From Pratylenchus scribneri (taxonomy: Eukaryota; Nematoda; Chromadorea; Rhabditida; Pratylenchidae): a DNA stretch of 64,000 bases. The DNA is taken from NCBI GenBank assembly GCA_030063045.1, contig JAQSEB010000086.1:1696501-1760500 (forward strand). Reading direction: 5' to 3'. Both the position numbers and the translations under genes were made by a program. This document shows positions 13,501-25,169 of the stretch, one piece after another. Position 1 is the first letter of the stretch. The number at the start of each line of letters is the position of its first letter. The notes under the pieces are model-generated. The model worked only from the letters and a program-made list of their open reading frames with translations. It had not been told where the DNA came from and did no database searches.

Positions 13501-16500
13501 GCCGGGCTTAGGCCCGGATCGGGCCGGCCCATGCACACCCCTGGTAAGAATTAAATTATTTAAAATTTCATTTTTTTTTAATTTTTTCTGATTAAAATTA
13601 ACAACATTTAGATTTAATCCAAAAATAAAAGAGAAAAATTTATATAATTTTAATGGGAAATAATTTATGGTTTTCATTTCGAAATACTATTTATTGGTTG
13701 TTAAAATATTTTATTTTTTTATTAAATGCTGAAAGATAATTACTATTCTTATTTTTTAACATATTTATATTATTTATCAAATTTAAACAAAAATATTTTC
13801 CAATTTTAATATGAAATATTTTTTAATTTAAAATTTACAACCTATAATTTATTTCAATTTTAAATTTTATAAATATTTTTTTTTCTTCTAATTTTCATAG
13901 TTAATTGTGGACGGAAGCAGAGATCAAAAAAATTTAAAATAATAAAAATGATAAAATAAAATTTAAAAAATTAAATTGACGAATTAATTTTATTCACTTA
14001 AAGGCGACTACTTAATTGACATCCAAATCAATGGGAAATCATTGGCAATTTGTCCGATTGTTTGCAAATGCCATGATGGCCATCAACATCATTTCATTGG
14101 CTCAAAACCATCATCAAGCATTCAACAACCACAACCACAACAAGGCGAAATTGTCCATCCCGGATGGACTGGCCCAATTTGTGGCAAAGATTTCATGATT
14201 GAAGGTAGGAATATGGAATTATAATTCTTTTTTGAATTTTAATATTTTATTTTTAATGTAGAACGATGGTTGCAATTATATTTAAATAATCCTTTGAAGA
14301 AAGCATTTTTAAATGCATTATTTTATAAAAAAATTTTATGGTTTTCATACATTTTATAATTAAAAAAGATTTTACTCATTCTCTAATTTAATTTTTTCAG
14401 TCGAATTGCGCAAACGAACGCGGAAGGAGAATTTGCATGCAGAAATGTATTCATTGGACACAGGTCAACAAATTCCAGTCCACATGGACATTCATCCAAA
14501 CGGACAAAAAGCATTGTGCTCATTTCGTGCCCTCCAAAAACCACAACGATATCAAGTAGAATTTTTTTAATGATGAAATTTAATTTATTTTAAAATATTT
14601 TTTTGAACAAAATTTTCATTATTTTAAAATAAATATTTTTTAATAAAAATTTATTTGAAATTTTTAAATAATCATTTTTTTGGAATTCAAAAATTTTTTA
14701 AATATTTTAATTTTCGAAAAAATTAAAAAATTCTTTTTTAATTAAATATCAGAAAATATTTTTCCATTATTAATTAATTAAATTTTTCGAAAATTTCTTT
14801 ACAACAATTCTTCCAAATGAGAATAAAAATTTATTTTTTTCTATATAGTTCACCATTTATCGGGATGGAAGCATTTTGGCTGAACGTGTTCTGGAAACAA
14901 TCCTTGAATCAGGTCAAAATGAGCCAATTCTGCTCTTGGAAATGACCAATCCAATTTTGGTTGAACATCCCGCGCGATTCGAGTTGGCCCGGACAGGCAA
15001 ATGCATTGAAAAATTGGACGAAGATGGATTGCCACAAGTCCAAATTTTTGGTAATTATTGAGGAAATTTTATGGGTATTATTTAGAAAAATATTTATTTT
15101 TTTAATAAAATAATATTTACTATTTTTTGGCAAATTGTGCATAAATAAAATTTTTACAAAAATAATTAATCCCATAAAATAATTATTTGTAAATTTTAAT
15201 AAAATTCTTTAATAAATCATAACATAACCAAAAATTGGGAACCACATCACCTTCAGGATCAGAAATAAAAAAAAATAAATTAAATAATAAATAAAATTCT
15301 AAAGAATTTTTCATTGTGTTATCTAAATAATTTTTTTGATTAAGAAAAACAAAAATGAATATTTTAAAAAATGTTAAACCTAGAAATTAATTTCGACTGG
15401 ATTTTTAAATAAATACTACTACAAAATAATATAGAAAATTCATTGAATCAAAAACTGATCGAAGAAATAAAAAGCTTAATAAAAAATAAACACAGATTTC
15501 AAACAGACTAATTACAACAAAATTTTTTATAAAATAATGCAAAATATATTTTCCTAATTTTCATATTTTTTTAGACCCTTCGAACATTGAATTACCCGTG
15601 CACCTGCATTCCCTCGAGGATGGCCGAATTCGTTGCGAATGGCAGCCTCAAACCGAAGGAAGGCATCGGGTGTTGCTGAAGGACATTTATGGCAATCACC
15701 TTTGTGGTTCCCCGTTGCCATTGACTGTCTTGGATTTGTCCGCTGTTCGGGTGATTGGCCTTCGGAATGATGTGGTCGGCTCCGAACAGACATTCCAAGG
15801 TTTAGTAATTAATTATTGAGGCAAAAATTCGTGCAATTTAATATAATTTTAAATTATAAAATAATTTTTATTAATTTATTACATTTATTTTGCATTGTGG
15901 TCACGGGCAAAAATTATGGGCAAAAATAAATTGACAAAATATATAAAAAATTATTTATAAATTTTTATGAGATGCTTATGAGTTGCAAATTTATCTGAAA
16001 AAGGCATATTTAGATGAAATATAATGTTGTTTTTTTCAGTTGATTGGTCGAATTCTGGTGGTCAAAGTGCATCCGTTTCCATTGAACATGAAGCTGGTGG
16101 TGAACCGGTAATTAATATAATTTAATATTAATATTAGAAAATTTATAATATATATTTTTGAAATACTGTCTAAATATTTTACATTAACAAAAAAAAGAAA
16201 AATTATATTTATATTTATTGATCGAGTCTATATGAAAGACTAACCATCATTGATCACACTTTATGATCTGTTTTTGTATCTAATTAAACTCTAATTTAAT
16301 TACGGTTTCTATATTAATTCTATGATATTTAATTCTGATTTAAATGAAAATTCTTCATTCCTAATCCGAAATAAATTCTGTTATGTTAAAAAAAGTTCTG
16401 ATTTATAACGATTTATGCTCGATATCAAAAAAAAAATAGAACAATCAATTTTTATTTGAATTTTCAAAGCAAATTTCTCCAATAATTTATTTCTATGCAA

Positions 16501-19500
16501 GCTTCTACCTCGATTCCATCATTTCTTCGACCTATTATTAGTGACTACTTATTGAACGAGGAATGGTTGAGTGCGGTTACGGACAATAATTTGCTGCAAA
16601 TTGCTTCTCCGAACAGTGCGCGCATTCATTTTTCGAGTGTCTCTTCAACTGAGAATATTCTTCTCCCAATTCTCCATTCAAATTGCTTCTTCAATCATTA
16701 TTCTATCTTATTTTTGCACACATTCATTGTTGAAAATTGCCACTCATCATCCTTTTGTCCACTTGACCATTCCGATTCTACCTTTAAAAATTATTTCGAA
16801 CGGTCTTTCTGGATATAAAAAAGTTAAAAATTTTTCACTGAACAAAAATTTGCTTCTGAAATTTATTTATTTGTTATGCCAAATGAATTCTGTAAGTTTA
16901 TTTCCAAAATATTTATTTAGGCAACTTCACAAATAAAAAAAAATAATACATCATAAACTATTTCTATGAAAGATGAACAAAATTAGAATTTTATGTAATA
17001 TGAAAATTATGAAATTAATGACGACAAGATGGATCAATAAATTATAAAAAAATTTTGAAAAATTAATAATCATTTTTATTTCAATATCCCTTTTAAAGGA
17101 AGTACTATAATTATATATTTCCGGCTTTAAACGTATTTTCGTGCCACTATTTTCTTTTAATTCCACTCTAAAAATCTTCCAAAGAACCAATTATTAATAA
17201 AATAAATATGCTCATATTTTCTCTTTCAGGTCAAGTGCACGATGAAGCGGGTCAAGCGCGGCATCCATTCAATTGCATTCACTCCCAAAATGCCCGGACT
17301 TCATTTGTTGGTCAGTAATAATTATAAATAATTATTATATAAGGGAAAATCATTTTCTAAAGCAATTTTCTTTCTAATAAGAAAAAATTCTCTCATTGGA
17401 TAAAAATAAGATTCTAAGTTAAATGTAATTAATCTATTAAACTGTGACAATTTTAATAAATCAAAGTCAATTAATATCTAATAATCATATTTTTGTAATA
17501 AATTTATAATTTTATTGATTTTAAAAATTTATTTTTTTTGTTATAATTTTTTGATATTTTTATTTTTTGAACGGCGGGACGATATTGCATATTTATATTT
17601 CAGAATTTTTTAATTGTTTTATTAATTTTCTTTTTCAAAAATTTTATGGGTATGCAAAATAAAAATTTGCATTTTACAATAATTTAATATAATAGAATTG
17701 ATAACTCAAACCTCAAATCACAATATAAATTTAAGAAAAATAATTAACTAAGTAAAAAATATTTAATTTTAAAAAATTTATTATTTTATTTTTAGACAAT
17801 TCTTGTCGACGGAATGGAATTGCCAGGTGAATGTGAATTATAATAATAATATTCAAATATTAAAATATTTAATTTATAAAAATTAGTACTAAAGTTATTC
17901 ATTTTTGGCCATTTTCGGGAATTTTTAAAAATTGAGTTAACAATGAAGAAAAGATTAAAAAAATTTAGTCACTTTTAATCAATTTTAAACTTTTAATTAA
18001 TTACTTTGCTAATTTCTTTTGAGTATATCATAATTTAAATTTTGGAAAAAATTTATAAATTAATTGAATTAAATTTAAATAATTCTCCACATTTCAGAAT
18101 GCCCATATGAATGCGTGATCAGCGACAAAGGTTCAGCGCGTGCCCGAGGCGATGCCCTCCAAAGGGCACAACGAGGGAAAACCGCCCGATTTGAAGTTAG
18201 CCCGGGAACAAGCACCAGGGCCGAATTGGACGTCACTGTGACCAGTTGGTTTTGTTGCCTTTAAATGGGGATTAATTTTAATTTAATAATTTTTTTTGAA
18301 TTTTTAATAAAATTTATTTAAATATGAGCACATTTTTAATATTTTTTTATAGTAAATTTTATTAACTTTTAACCCTTGCTTTTTATTTTTTGTTTACTCT
18401 AATTTTTTGCTTGCTTGATTTCCATTAATCCCTTATTAATTTTTTGCACATTTTTTCTCACAAACAAATTTTCTTTCATTAACAAATTTTCACACTTCTT
18501 TTTTTCTCTCTATCACTTTAATGATAAAAATATTAATTAGTAAAAATAAATTTATTAAAATAATTCATTCTAATTTTTATTTGCAGATCCTCAAGGCAGT
18601 CCATTACCCGTCCGATGCTATAAACAACAAGATGAAAGCTATTGGGTCGAATTTACACCCGAAATTTGTGGTCAATTTTTTTTTATTATTTTAAATTATT
18701 AATTTTTAGTTTTAAAATTTTATTTATAAATTATTTCGTTCGATAAATTGTTGATGTTTTTAGATACAAAATAGAAATGAAATTTAATAAAAAAAACTTA
18801 TATTAATAATTTATGAGTTACACTTAAAAATAAAAGTTTTCTAAATAATTTGTTTAAAAATTTTAACAGGATTTTTTAAATTAAATAAATTTAGTTTTTA
18901 ATTTAATCTTTTAATTTAAATTTCAAAATATTCGGCATACAAAAATAAAAAAAAACAAACCACATTAAAAATTTTATCAAAAATTTTAAATTTTTATAAT
19001 CGTTTTTTAAGTATTTTAAACATCTAAAGAGAAAATTATATATTTCTAAAAATAAGTAAAATTATTTTAAAAATAAATAATTATTCCAACAAATATTTTA
19101 GGCACCCACAATATTGAGGTAACATTCGGCGATGTGCCAATCCATGGTTCACCATTCGCCTGCGAAGTTGTCGACCCGAAAAAGGTTCAAGTGCAAGGCA
19201 TCGATCGACCATTCTCCCTACGAACATTGGCACATTTTATTGGTAAATATGCTAGGATGAATAATAAATTAATTTTTTAAATAATATTTCCAAAAATTTT
19301 TAATAGACCAAAAATTTTATTTCTTTTTTTCCAAATTTTCAGTAAATCGAAAATCTGCTGGAAATGGTCCATTAAATGCGGAATTAGTCGACTCACAAGG
19401 AGATACACTCAAAATGGATAAGGTGAATGATTTATCTAAATATTTTTTATTTCAAATTTGTAAATAACCATAGGCATATTTTTTGGTTCGATAAAATATA

Positions 19501-22500
19501 TTGAAATTTAACAAAATTCTTCCCTATTCATTTTAATTTTTATCTCACAAAAAATTTTTATTTTTTTAATTAAATTTTTAAAAATTTTTTAAAATTAAGT
19601 TATTTTTTTCTCATAAAATAAAAAAAATTCCAGAATTTTTTATGGTTTTATAAATTTCAACAAAAGTTTGTGCATTTTGAAAATGCAGAATATGAAATAA
19701 ATCTTTTATGTAGTTTAAATTAACTTTTTTTAATTATATTTATCTTTTTAATAAATTTGTCCAATGTACGTCGTCGAATTAATTTTTCTCATACAATATT
19801 CATAAAAAATATAAAGAATTATATAAAGAATTATATAAAGAATTTTTTTATGGGATTGAGGTTTTTAAATCAATAAAAAATGGTCATATTTCAATTAAAA
19901 TAAGAATTCAATTATTTTTGGAATTAAATAATTTTATTACTTTAAAATTAAAATAATTAAATTCCCTTTTTTGTCAAAGAACTAAAAAGTGAAAAATAAA
20001 ATTAATATTTTCATTTTTGACCAGTGAAAATGAAAAACAACTGATAAAAATAATTTTTAAATTATTTTTCTTTAGGTCAAAAATTCCCTTGGCGAAGATT
20101 CGTTCACATTTTTGCCTACCAAATTGGGCATCCACAAATTGTCGCTAAAATTAGCTGGTTTCACCATTCCCGGCTCTCCATTTTCAATGGTAGTCGAAGA
20201 GCAAAGGGCCCCAACCGTTTATGGGGCCGCATTGGATTATGCGGTGGAAAGAGGTCAACAGGCATCGTTGATTTTTGATGCTAACAAACAGCCTGGAGGA
20301 TTGAAGGTAAATTTTTTTTGTTTATCTATTCTGGGGATTGGCATAAAAAAATTTAAAATAAAATATGCCAATAGGTTGAAGTGCGAAATGAAAATGGCGA
20401 ACGAATTCGGCATAATACGAATCGAAGACCGGACGAGACAACGGAAATTACTTTCAAGCCCCAGGATGTTGGCCATCATCAAGTCCATGTGGAATTCAAT
20501 AATCGACCAGTTCACGGTATATAGTTGAAGAATTTTTATTATTAGTCAAATTTAAATTACGACAAATTTAATTATATAAATTTAATTGATAGATCTAATT
20601 TAATTTATAAGGTAAATAATTTCGAAAGAAAGTAGTAAATTCATATTTTTTATTGTGATTTTTATTTTACAAATTTTTTTTAACGGCATTATTTGAGAAG
20701 GCAAAAAATTTGGAATTTATTTTTTGATAAATAAAGAAAAATTTTTCTTTTTTAAATTAAATATTTTTATAAATTTATTTTGGCGTCAATAGTGTCTCTT
20801 TGATTTATTTGGTACAAAAAATGGCAGAAAATTATAATTAAAAATATGGATTTATTTTATGGTTTTAAAAAATTTATATTTTTAATTAAAAAAAAATGTA
20901 TTTTTAGGGTCGCCATTCCCAGTTGCCGTTGTTGATCCCAGCAAAGTGATTTTGGATGATCGAAATTTTGGGCCCGATGGAATGCTACAACTACAAATTG
21001 ATCAAAAAAATTTGATTGACATTGATGCAACAGCAGCTGGGCCAGGTAATCAAATTTAATTAAATTTATTTAAAGAGTAAAAAGAATTTTTTTAATATAA
21101 ATTTTTAAAAACATTTTGGATTTCCATTATCATGCAAATATTTTTTAATTTATTTTAAATTTTAATTTTAAATATTTGAATTTATCTTGGAATTTTAATA
21201 TTACCAATTAAAAAAAGAATTAATATATAAATTTCCTAACCAAATAATTTATTATGAGTTAAAAAAATTGAGGAATAATTTAAAAAAATTATTTAGGCAT
21301 CAATATAATTTTCTCTGCATAAAAAATTTTAAACATTTTCAACATTTTATTACTGAATAAAATATAATTATTTATTTTTTTAGCAAAATTACGTGCGGAA
21401 GTGCGCGATTCCGATGGCGAATTATTGTCTGGCGATCGTCAACCACAAATTCATTCATTGGGCTATGGCAAATTCCAATTGCATTTTATGCCAAAGCGCA
21501 CTGGAAAATACAAAATATATTTGTATTGTTCAGGTTAGTTTAATTTTAAAAAAATTAAATTATTATTAAATTAATATAATTATTTTTTTAAGTTCAAAAT
21601 TTGAAGGTTATATATTTTTATTATTAATTAGTAAAAAAATTTTTAATTTGAAAAGAAAACCATAAAATATTTGATGATTGAATTTTATAAAATTACTTTG
21701 CAAATTTTATTTTTAAAAATATTCAGACACACTCTTATACAAAAAAAAATTAAAAAATAAATTAAAAATTAATGATTTAAAATTTATAAATCTTCTTTAT
21801 ATTTTTAATATTCTTCCAAGCTATTGTTTTAAATATTTTACTTTATTATAGAATTAGTTGTGCCAAGCGCCTACCCAATATTGGCCATTGCAACAGAATC
21901 GGGCAAAGGTGAAAATGTTGCCAGCAATGGATATGGGGGAAAAAGAAGAGTTGTGGAGGAAGCGGCGGAAGAAGTCAAACAAAATGGAGAGCGACATATT
22001 GTTGAACATTTGGACATTGGAAAGGTTGGCGGATTAAAAAATATTAAAATTTATAATTTTAAAATTTTATTCCATTTTAATATAAATCAAAAAAACATCA
22101 CATAAATATTTTATCGTTCAATTTTAATAAATTTTAAAATATTTTTTATCATAAAAACAAAATTGAAATCAATTTTTTCGCTCAAAATTAAAAATTAAAT
22201 AAAAAATTTAAATAAAAAATTAAAATTAATTCCAAGGTTATTCTTCGTGGCGATGGCCTGCATTCAGCCCGAATTCGTGAGCCAGCCGAATTCATTGTTG
22301 ATGCCAGTGAAATGCGAAAAGGAAGCATTGGGAAATGCACTGGAACATTGCTCGGGGAAAAGGCAGATGTACCCGTGAAAATTAGTGCATTGAGGAATCA
22401 AGTTTACAAAGTTGGCAGAAATTTCTTATATTATCAAAATTATAATTGAAAATAATATTAATTTAAAAAATTAAAATAGAAATATTTGTAAAAAAATAAT

Positions 22501-24854
22501 AAAATATTTTTAAAAAATCAAAAAAAAAAATAAACCCATAAATTATTTCACCCAAAATAAAATTATATTTTGAACTTAATAATCCGCAATAATAAAACTC
22601 ATAACTAAATTGAATCAAAATAATCAATTAAAAAATGGTTTAATCATTAAAAAAATTAATAATATTAAATTTATACATTTCTCATTTATTCTTTTAATAT
22701 TGCTATAAAATAATTTTATTTAATTATTTATTAAGGGCACTTACACTGCATTGGTCGGAGGAACATATCAATTGTCCGTGCAAATTGATGGCCAACATGT
22801 GCCCGGGTCTCCGAGCACCGTAAAGATTAAAAATATATTTAAAATTTGGCATTAAATTGGGCAAAGTTTTTAATTTAATTTAAACAAACATATTTTAGTC
22901 CAAATTTTATGCTTAAATGATTAATTTTTTATTTTAATTAATTAATATTTTTATTTAATATTTAAAAACTATTTTTCAGGTCCACGTGGAAAGTCATTCT
23001 CATCCGGCAGAATTGATTGAAGTGGACAGTCGGCCCATGAAAATGGGCATAATTGGTGAGGATTTGCGAACTCAAATTGATGCGAGAAGGGCTGGACCTG
23101 GTCAAATTTCCGCACAATGCGCTGGGCCAACTCAAATGGAATATTGTGAATTGTTGGACAATCGAGATGGAACAGTATGGGGAAATTATTAGAAAATTTG
23201 AATTAAATTATTTAAAAAATTTATGAGATAAATAAAATTTATTTCAATTTTAATTAATTTGAAAATAAATATTTTTAATAACATATTTATTTATTAAAAA
23301 ATTCGACAAATTTTTATAATTTTTTTCAACATTTTTTCAGTACATGCTTCGAGTCCAACCAAAGGAATTGGGCAAACATGTTTTATCAGTTAAATATGAA
23401 AATGAACATGTCCGCTCCAGTCCATTCACATTCAATGTTAACCATCCACCGGATGCCACAAAAGGTTGGATCAAAAATGGGAAAAATTTGAAAAATTCAT
23501 TTATTTTTCAGTCCGTGTCTATGGCCCAGGAATTGAACACGGAATTTTGCACAGTTTCAAGTCAAATTTTGTGGTTGAAACCAAAGGAGCCGGCGCTGGC
23601 CAATTGACGGTTCGTGTCAGAGGGCCAAAAGGAGCATTCAATGTGGAAATGCAAAGGGATAGGGAACAGGAGAGGACAATTCATTGCAAGTGCGTCTGTC
23701 TCATTTAAATAAATTATTTATTTTTTATTTTTAAATTCATTTGAAGAAATCCATATCTTTGCTTTTTTATTTTCAAATTTATAGGATGCTTTTTAATACA
23801 ATAAAATTATAATATTTTATGTGTTTAGAAAAAATAAGCAAAAATTAAATAAATTTGAATAATTTATTAAAGAAGAGAAAAAACAAAATTTAAATAATAG
23901 AATAATTGATAAACGAATTTTAAAAATAAATAATTTTCTAATTTCCAAAAAATTTCATTTATTTTTAAATTTTAAAATTATTATTTTTCGATCGTCTGAG
24001 CAGCTTATTAGCAAATATCAAAGGAATTTTTCAAAAATGTTTATTTAAAAAACAAAATACATGTTTTTCTTATGAGTTGTAAAAATATAATATTTACTTA
24101 TAAAAATTACTATTATAAAAAATTTTTTAATTAAAGATATGAACCGCGAGAGCCAGGCGATTATCAAGTTGAAGTAAAATGGCATGGACAGCATGTGCCA
24201 GGTAAATTTTTTAATAAATTGTTGTGAAAAAATGGACATATTAGCCATATAAAAAATAGTCTCAAAAAAAAATACTAAAAAATTAATCATAATTAATTTA
24301 ATTATCAATTTTAGGTTCTCCATTTTTCGTGTTGATCGTCGATACGGAACAGGAATTGCAACGTTTCCTTGCGGTAAAAAATTGGCAAAAATTATTAAAT
24401 TTTATAAATTCGAAGAAAAATGATTTTGCATTTTAAATATATTTTTTAATAATAAATTTTTTAAGGGAGGTGCCCCTTCGCCTACTCCAGCTTCTCCATT
24501 CATTCCACCCGGCTTTATGCCGCCTCCACATCCACATCAGCCAATGCCAATTATGGGTGCACCAATTCCACCTGTAAATTAATAAATTTAAATTAAATTT
24601 TTAATTTTATTCCCTTTTTCCAGCCCCATTTCCAACAACAACAAAAGGGCATTGCCGGCGGTGGTGGCCGCCTCACTCCAGGCTCAAGCATCAGTGGTGG
24701 CCTTCAAATGATGCCACAAATGCAAATTCACCCTCATCAAATGCCTCCACATCCGCATGGGCCCATCCCTGTTGGGCCACATCATCAAATGCAAATTGTG
24801 CATCCCCATCCTCCTCCGCCCAGGGCCATCTACAGTGGAAAACATCATTATTGA
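1..24854 (+). CDS. fln-2: Filamin (FLN-2/Jitterbug-like), 3' part, 48 exons, 5' end outside window
   Basis: Filamins are long actin-crosslinking scaffold proteins built from Ig-like repeats. I joined 48 exons (blocks listed separately); every junction keeps phase and the joined frame is open for 2,309 residues to TGA at 24852-24854. Visible are a disordered N-terminal part, about 17 filamin Ig repeats recognisable by the closing GSPF-type motif (PGSPF, HGSPF, DGSPF), two Lys- or Ser/Arg/Pro-rich linkers, and a His/Pro/Gln-rich tail. The calponin-homology domains expected at the N-terminus would lie upstream. The last repeat (GPKGAF, then GDYQVEVKW and HVPGSPF) followed by VDTEQELQRF resembles, from memory, the C-terminus of the FLN-2/Jitterbug branch rather than FLN-1; the filamin call is firm, the paralogue is inference. 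Splicing is inferred from sequence only. Confidence 0.93.
384..1180. mobile_element. 0.8-kb fold-back (long inverted repeat) element in filamin intron 1
   Basis: The left arm, from about 394 to at least 590, is matched in reverse complement by about 985-1162. Both contain ATACCATTCGATAGAGCTCG and GCGCGGCAACGACTTT. The complementarity continues, less perfectly, to a centre near 780, where GC-rich sequences around 721-780 pair with 785-840 (GTGGACTCC against GGAGTCCAC). The whole element is therefore one imperfect palindrome. There is no transposase ORF; the short ORFs here simply follow the palindrome. Exact ends and a target-site duplication could not be fixed. Confidence 0.8.
3106..3185 (+). 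other. GC-AG intron in filamin (80 bp)
   Basis: Exon 4 ends TTGAAG and the next bases are GCAAAT; no GT nearby keeps the frame. The acceptor is TTAATTGCAG. Using the GC donor joins SVYKATDLK to QTERHPSDAD in phase 0 with no stop. GC-AG introns are a known minor class in nematodes. Confidence 0.65.
4997..7977 (+). CDS. fln-2: Filamin exons 7-14: Ig repeats 1-3 and Lys-rich linker
   Basis: Exons 4997..5221, 5578..5655, 5759..5874, 5975..6059, 6313..6407, 7180..7436, 7767..7850 and 7897..7977. Repeat 1 begins VVRRGKEVDVRIDG and closes with the degenerate PFPIRVYD. Repeat 2 has the typical DAGRAGFGNLEMAI core and closes VKGSPFEVNIVEPP. Exon 12 then adds a Lys/Gly/Ser-rich linker (PGKKKKEKKGKEK) that is not part of any Ig fold, and repeat 3 closes VDGSPFTCRVYDPA. 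The intron 7851-7896 is only 46 bp. The long exon 7 carries a Gln/Pro insertion within repeat 1. Confidence 0.92.
8154..11896 (+). CDS. fln-2: Filamin exons 15-21: Ig repeats 4-6 and Ser/Arg-rich linker
   Basis: Exons 8154..8263, 8316..8420, 9070..9315, 10266..10367, 10685..10789, 10923..11121 and 11671..11896. Repeat 4 contains VDASQAGVGNLEVAV and closes VPGSPFICRL; repeat 5 closes IPGSPFTAKAFD; repeat 6 contains DAAKAGAGNMEI and closes VPGSPMHCTIM. After repeat 6, exon 21 encodes a Pro/Ser/Arg linker with acidic stretches (SPRPSRSESERTDS and EEAEIGEEEL), a plausible phosphorylated hinge. Intron 16 (8421-9069) carries a 186-bp inverted-repeat element and intron 17 (9316-10265) is very AT-rich with nothing else recognised. 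Confidence 0.92.
8764..8949. mobile_element. Small fold-back element in filamin intron 16
   Basis: The terminal repeat TGGAGTTTACA at 8764-8774 is mirrored by TGTAAACTCCA at 8939-8949. Just inside are AAAAGTGAAGG on the left and CCCTTCAATTTCACTTTT on the right, so the element folds over most of its 186 bp. Similar AGTGAAGGGTCC / GGACCCTTCACT pairs recur inside the hAT-like MITE and near 61.1 kb, indicating a dispersed family. Confidence 0.65.
12223..15050 (+). CDS. fln-2: Filamin exons 22-26: divergent Ig repeats 7-8
   Basis: Exons 12223..12305, 12640..12747, 14004..14204, 14401..14555 and 14849..15050. Repeat 7 keeps the FDVEFTPTQIG and DYLIDIQING strands, but where other repeats have GSPF it has LAICPIVCK, so the repeat is degenerate and Cys-rich. 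It is followed by a His/Gln-rich stretch (CHDGHQHH). Repeat 8 is also divergent and may bind differently from canonical repeats. The exon 23-24 intron contains the hAT-like MITE, which abuts the exon 23 splice donor. Exon 24 is the exon that also occurs as a decayed fragment downstream of the gene at 25.6 kb. Confidence 0.88.
12748..12755 (+). repeat. Left target-site duplication, also the exon 23 splice donor
   Basis: GTAAGAAT directly follows the last exon base at 12747 and is identical to 13544-13551 beyond the MITE. Splicing here removes the MITE with the intron; splicing at the right-hand copy would retain the whole element in the mRNA. Confidence 0.9.
12756..13543. mobile_element. hAT-like non-autonomous MITE, copy 1, in filamin intron 23
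   Basis: The element starts CAGGGGTGTGCACGGGCC and ends with the inverted GGCCCATGCACACCCCTG. It is flanked by a perfect 8-bp direct repeat GTAAGAAT at 12748-12755 and 13544-13551. An 8-bp target duplication and CAGGG-type termini are hallmarks of hAT elements. Subterminal regions are strings of GGCCC/GGGCC; the AT-rich middle carries a few TTTTTTCACCTTAAA-like repeats (about 12903-13020) and a fold-back segment (about 13095-13270). There is no transposase, so an autonomous partner elsewhere is required. The target duplication is the filamin exon 23 splice donor itself. Confidence 0.92.
13544..13551 (+). repeat. Right target-site duplication, duplicate splice donor
   Basis: A second GTAAGAAT immediately after the MITE terminus CCCCTG. 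It is a potential second donor 796 bp downstream of the first. Confidence 0.9.
15575..19242 (+). CDS. fln-2: Filamin exons 27-33: Ig repeats 9-11
   Basis: Exons 15575..15799, 16040..16107, 17230..17310, 17796..17826, 18098..18244, 18587..18670 and 19102..19242. Repeat 9 closes LCGSPLPLTVLD, repeat 10 closes ECPYECVISD, and repeat 11 closes IHGSPFACEVVDPKK. Exon 30 is only 31 nt, a micro-exon whose inclusion keeps phase between exons 29 and 31 (TILVDGMELP). Intron 28 (16108-17229) is long and holds an unassigned ORF. Confidence 0.9.
16495..16818 (+). other. Unassigned 107-codon ORF inside filamin intron 28
   Basis: The base composition of about 16,490-16,750 is less AT-rich than the rest of the intron and reads open for 107 codons (LNEEWLSAVTDNNLLQIAS is a protein-like stretch). 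A second overlapping frame (16571-16936) is also open. I recognise no domain and no clear splice sites. It could be a decayed transposon or gene fragment, or chance. Confidence 0.25.
19343..22024 (+). CDS. fln-2: Filamin exons 34-39: Ig repeats 12-14
   Basis: Exons 19343..19422, 20076..20306, 20375..20516, 20908..21045, 21384..21533 and 21852..22024. Repeat 12 closes IPGSPFSMVVEEQ and repeat 13 closes VHGSPFPVAVVDPSK. Repeat 14 is recognisable by DATAAGPAKLRAEV but ends in SAYPILAIATE instead of GSPF, followed by a Glu/Lys-rich linker (RRVVEEAAEEVKQNGE). All acceptor sites are T-rich followed by AG; the donor of exon 39 (GTTGGC) is weak. Confidence 0.9.
22237..24373 (+). CDS. fln-2: Filamin exons 40-46: C-terminal Ig repeats 15-17
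   Basis: Exons 22237..22410, 22736..22819, 22980..23174, 23341..23464, 23512..23689, 24137..24201 and 24315..24373. Repeat 15 closes VPGSPSTVHV, repeat 16 closes VRSSPFTFNV, and repeat 17 is the best-conserved domain in the window: GPGIEHG, ETKGAGAGQLTVRVRGPKG, GDYQVEVKWHGQ, VPGSPFFV. In filamins the C-terminal repeat mediates dimerisation; repeat 17 is the candidate here, by family knowledge. The intron 23465-23511 is only 47 bp. Confidence 0.94.
24466..24854 (+). CDS. fln-2: Filamin exons 47-48: His/Pro/Gln-rich C-terminal tail
   Basis: Exons 24466..24573 and 24624..24854; TGA at 24852-24854. About 112 residues beyond the last Ig repeat, dominated by Pro, His, Gln, Gly and Met (PPHPHQPM, QMQIHPHQMPPHPHGP) and ending YSGKHHY. 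Vertebrate filamins stop at the last Ig repeat, so this extension is notable; it is probably disordered. The frame is open across the 50-bp intron and the acceptor TTTTTCCAG is strong. Confidence 0.85.
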
Positions 24855-25169
24855 ATGGAAGAAAAGAAGGATAAGAAATTTTCGATCTTCCAAAATTCTT
24901 ACTAAAGTTTTCAAAATATTTTTATCATCAATTTTAAATAGCCAAAAAACCTCTCCAGAACCACCAGCTGACCAAAATATATTAGCCAATTATTTTTTTG
25001 ACCCAAAAAATCAGTTGAAATAAATTCGACCTCCCTTGACATTTTGGCAATTTAGCCTCTATTTCGATTGTATTCTCCCTTCCCTAAAATGTTTTATTTC
25101 CTTTAAAAAAATTTGTTAACAAATTTATAAATTTCTTAATATTTTTTTCTCAAATAACATATCTCTATT

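Noticed and set aside
24045..25023. 88-101-codon ORFs around the filamin 3' end
   Set aside because: Antisense or out-of-frame readings of the last exons and 3' UTR.
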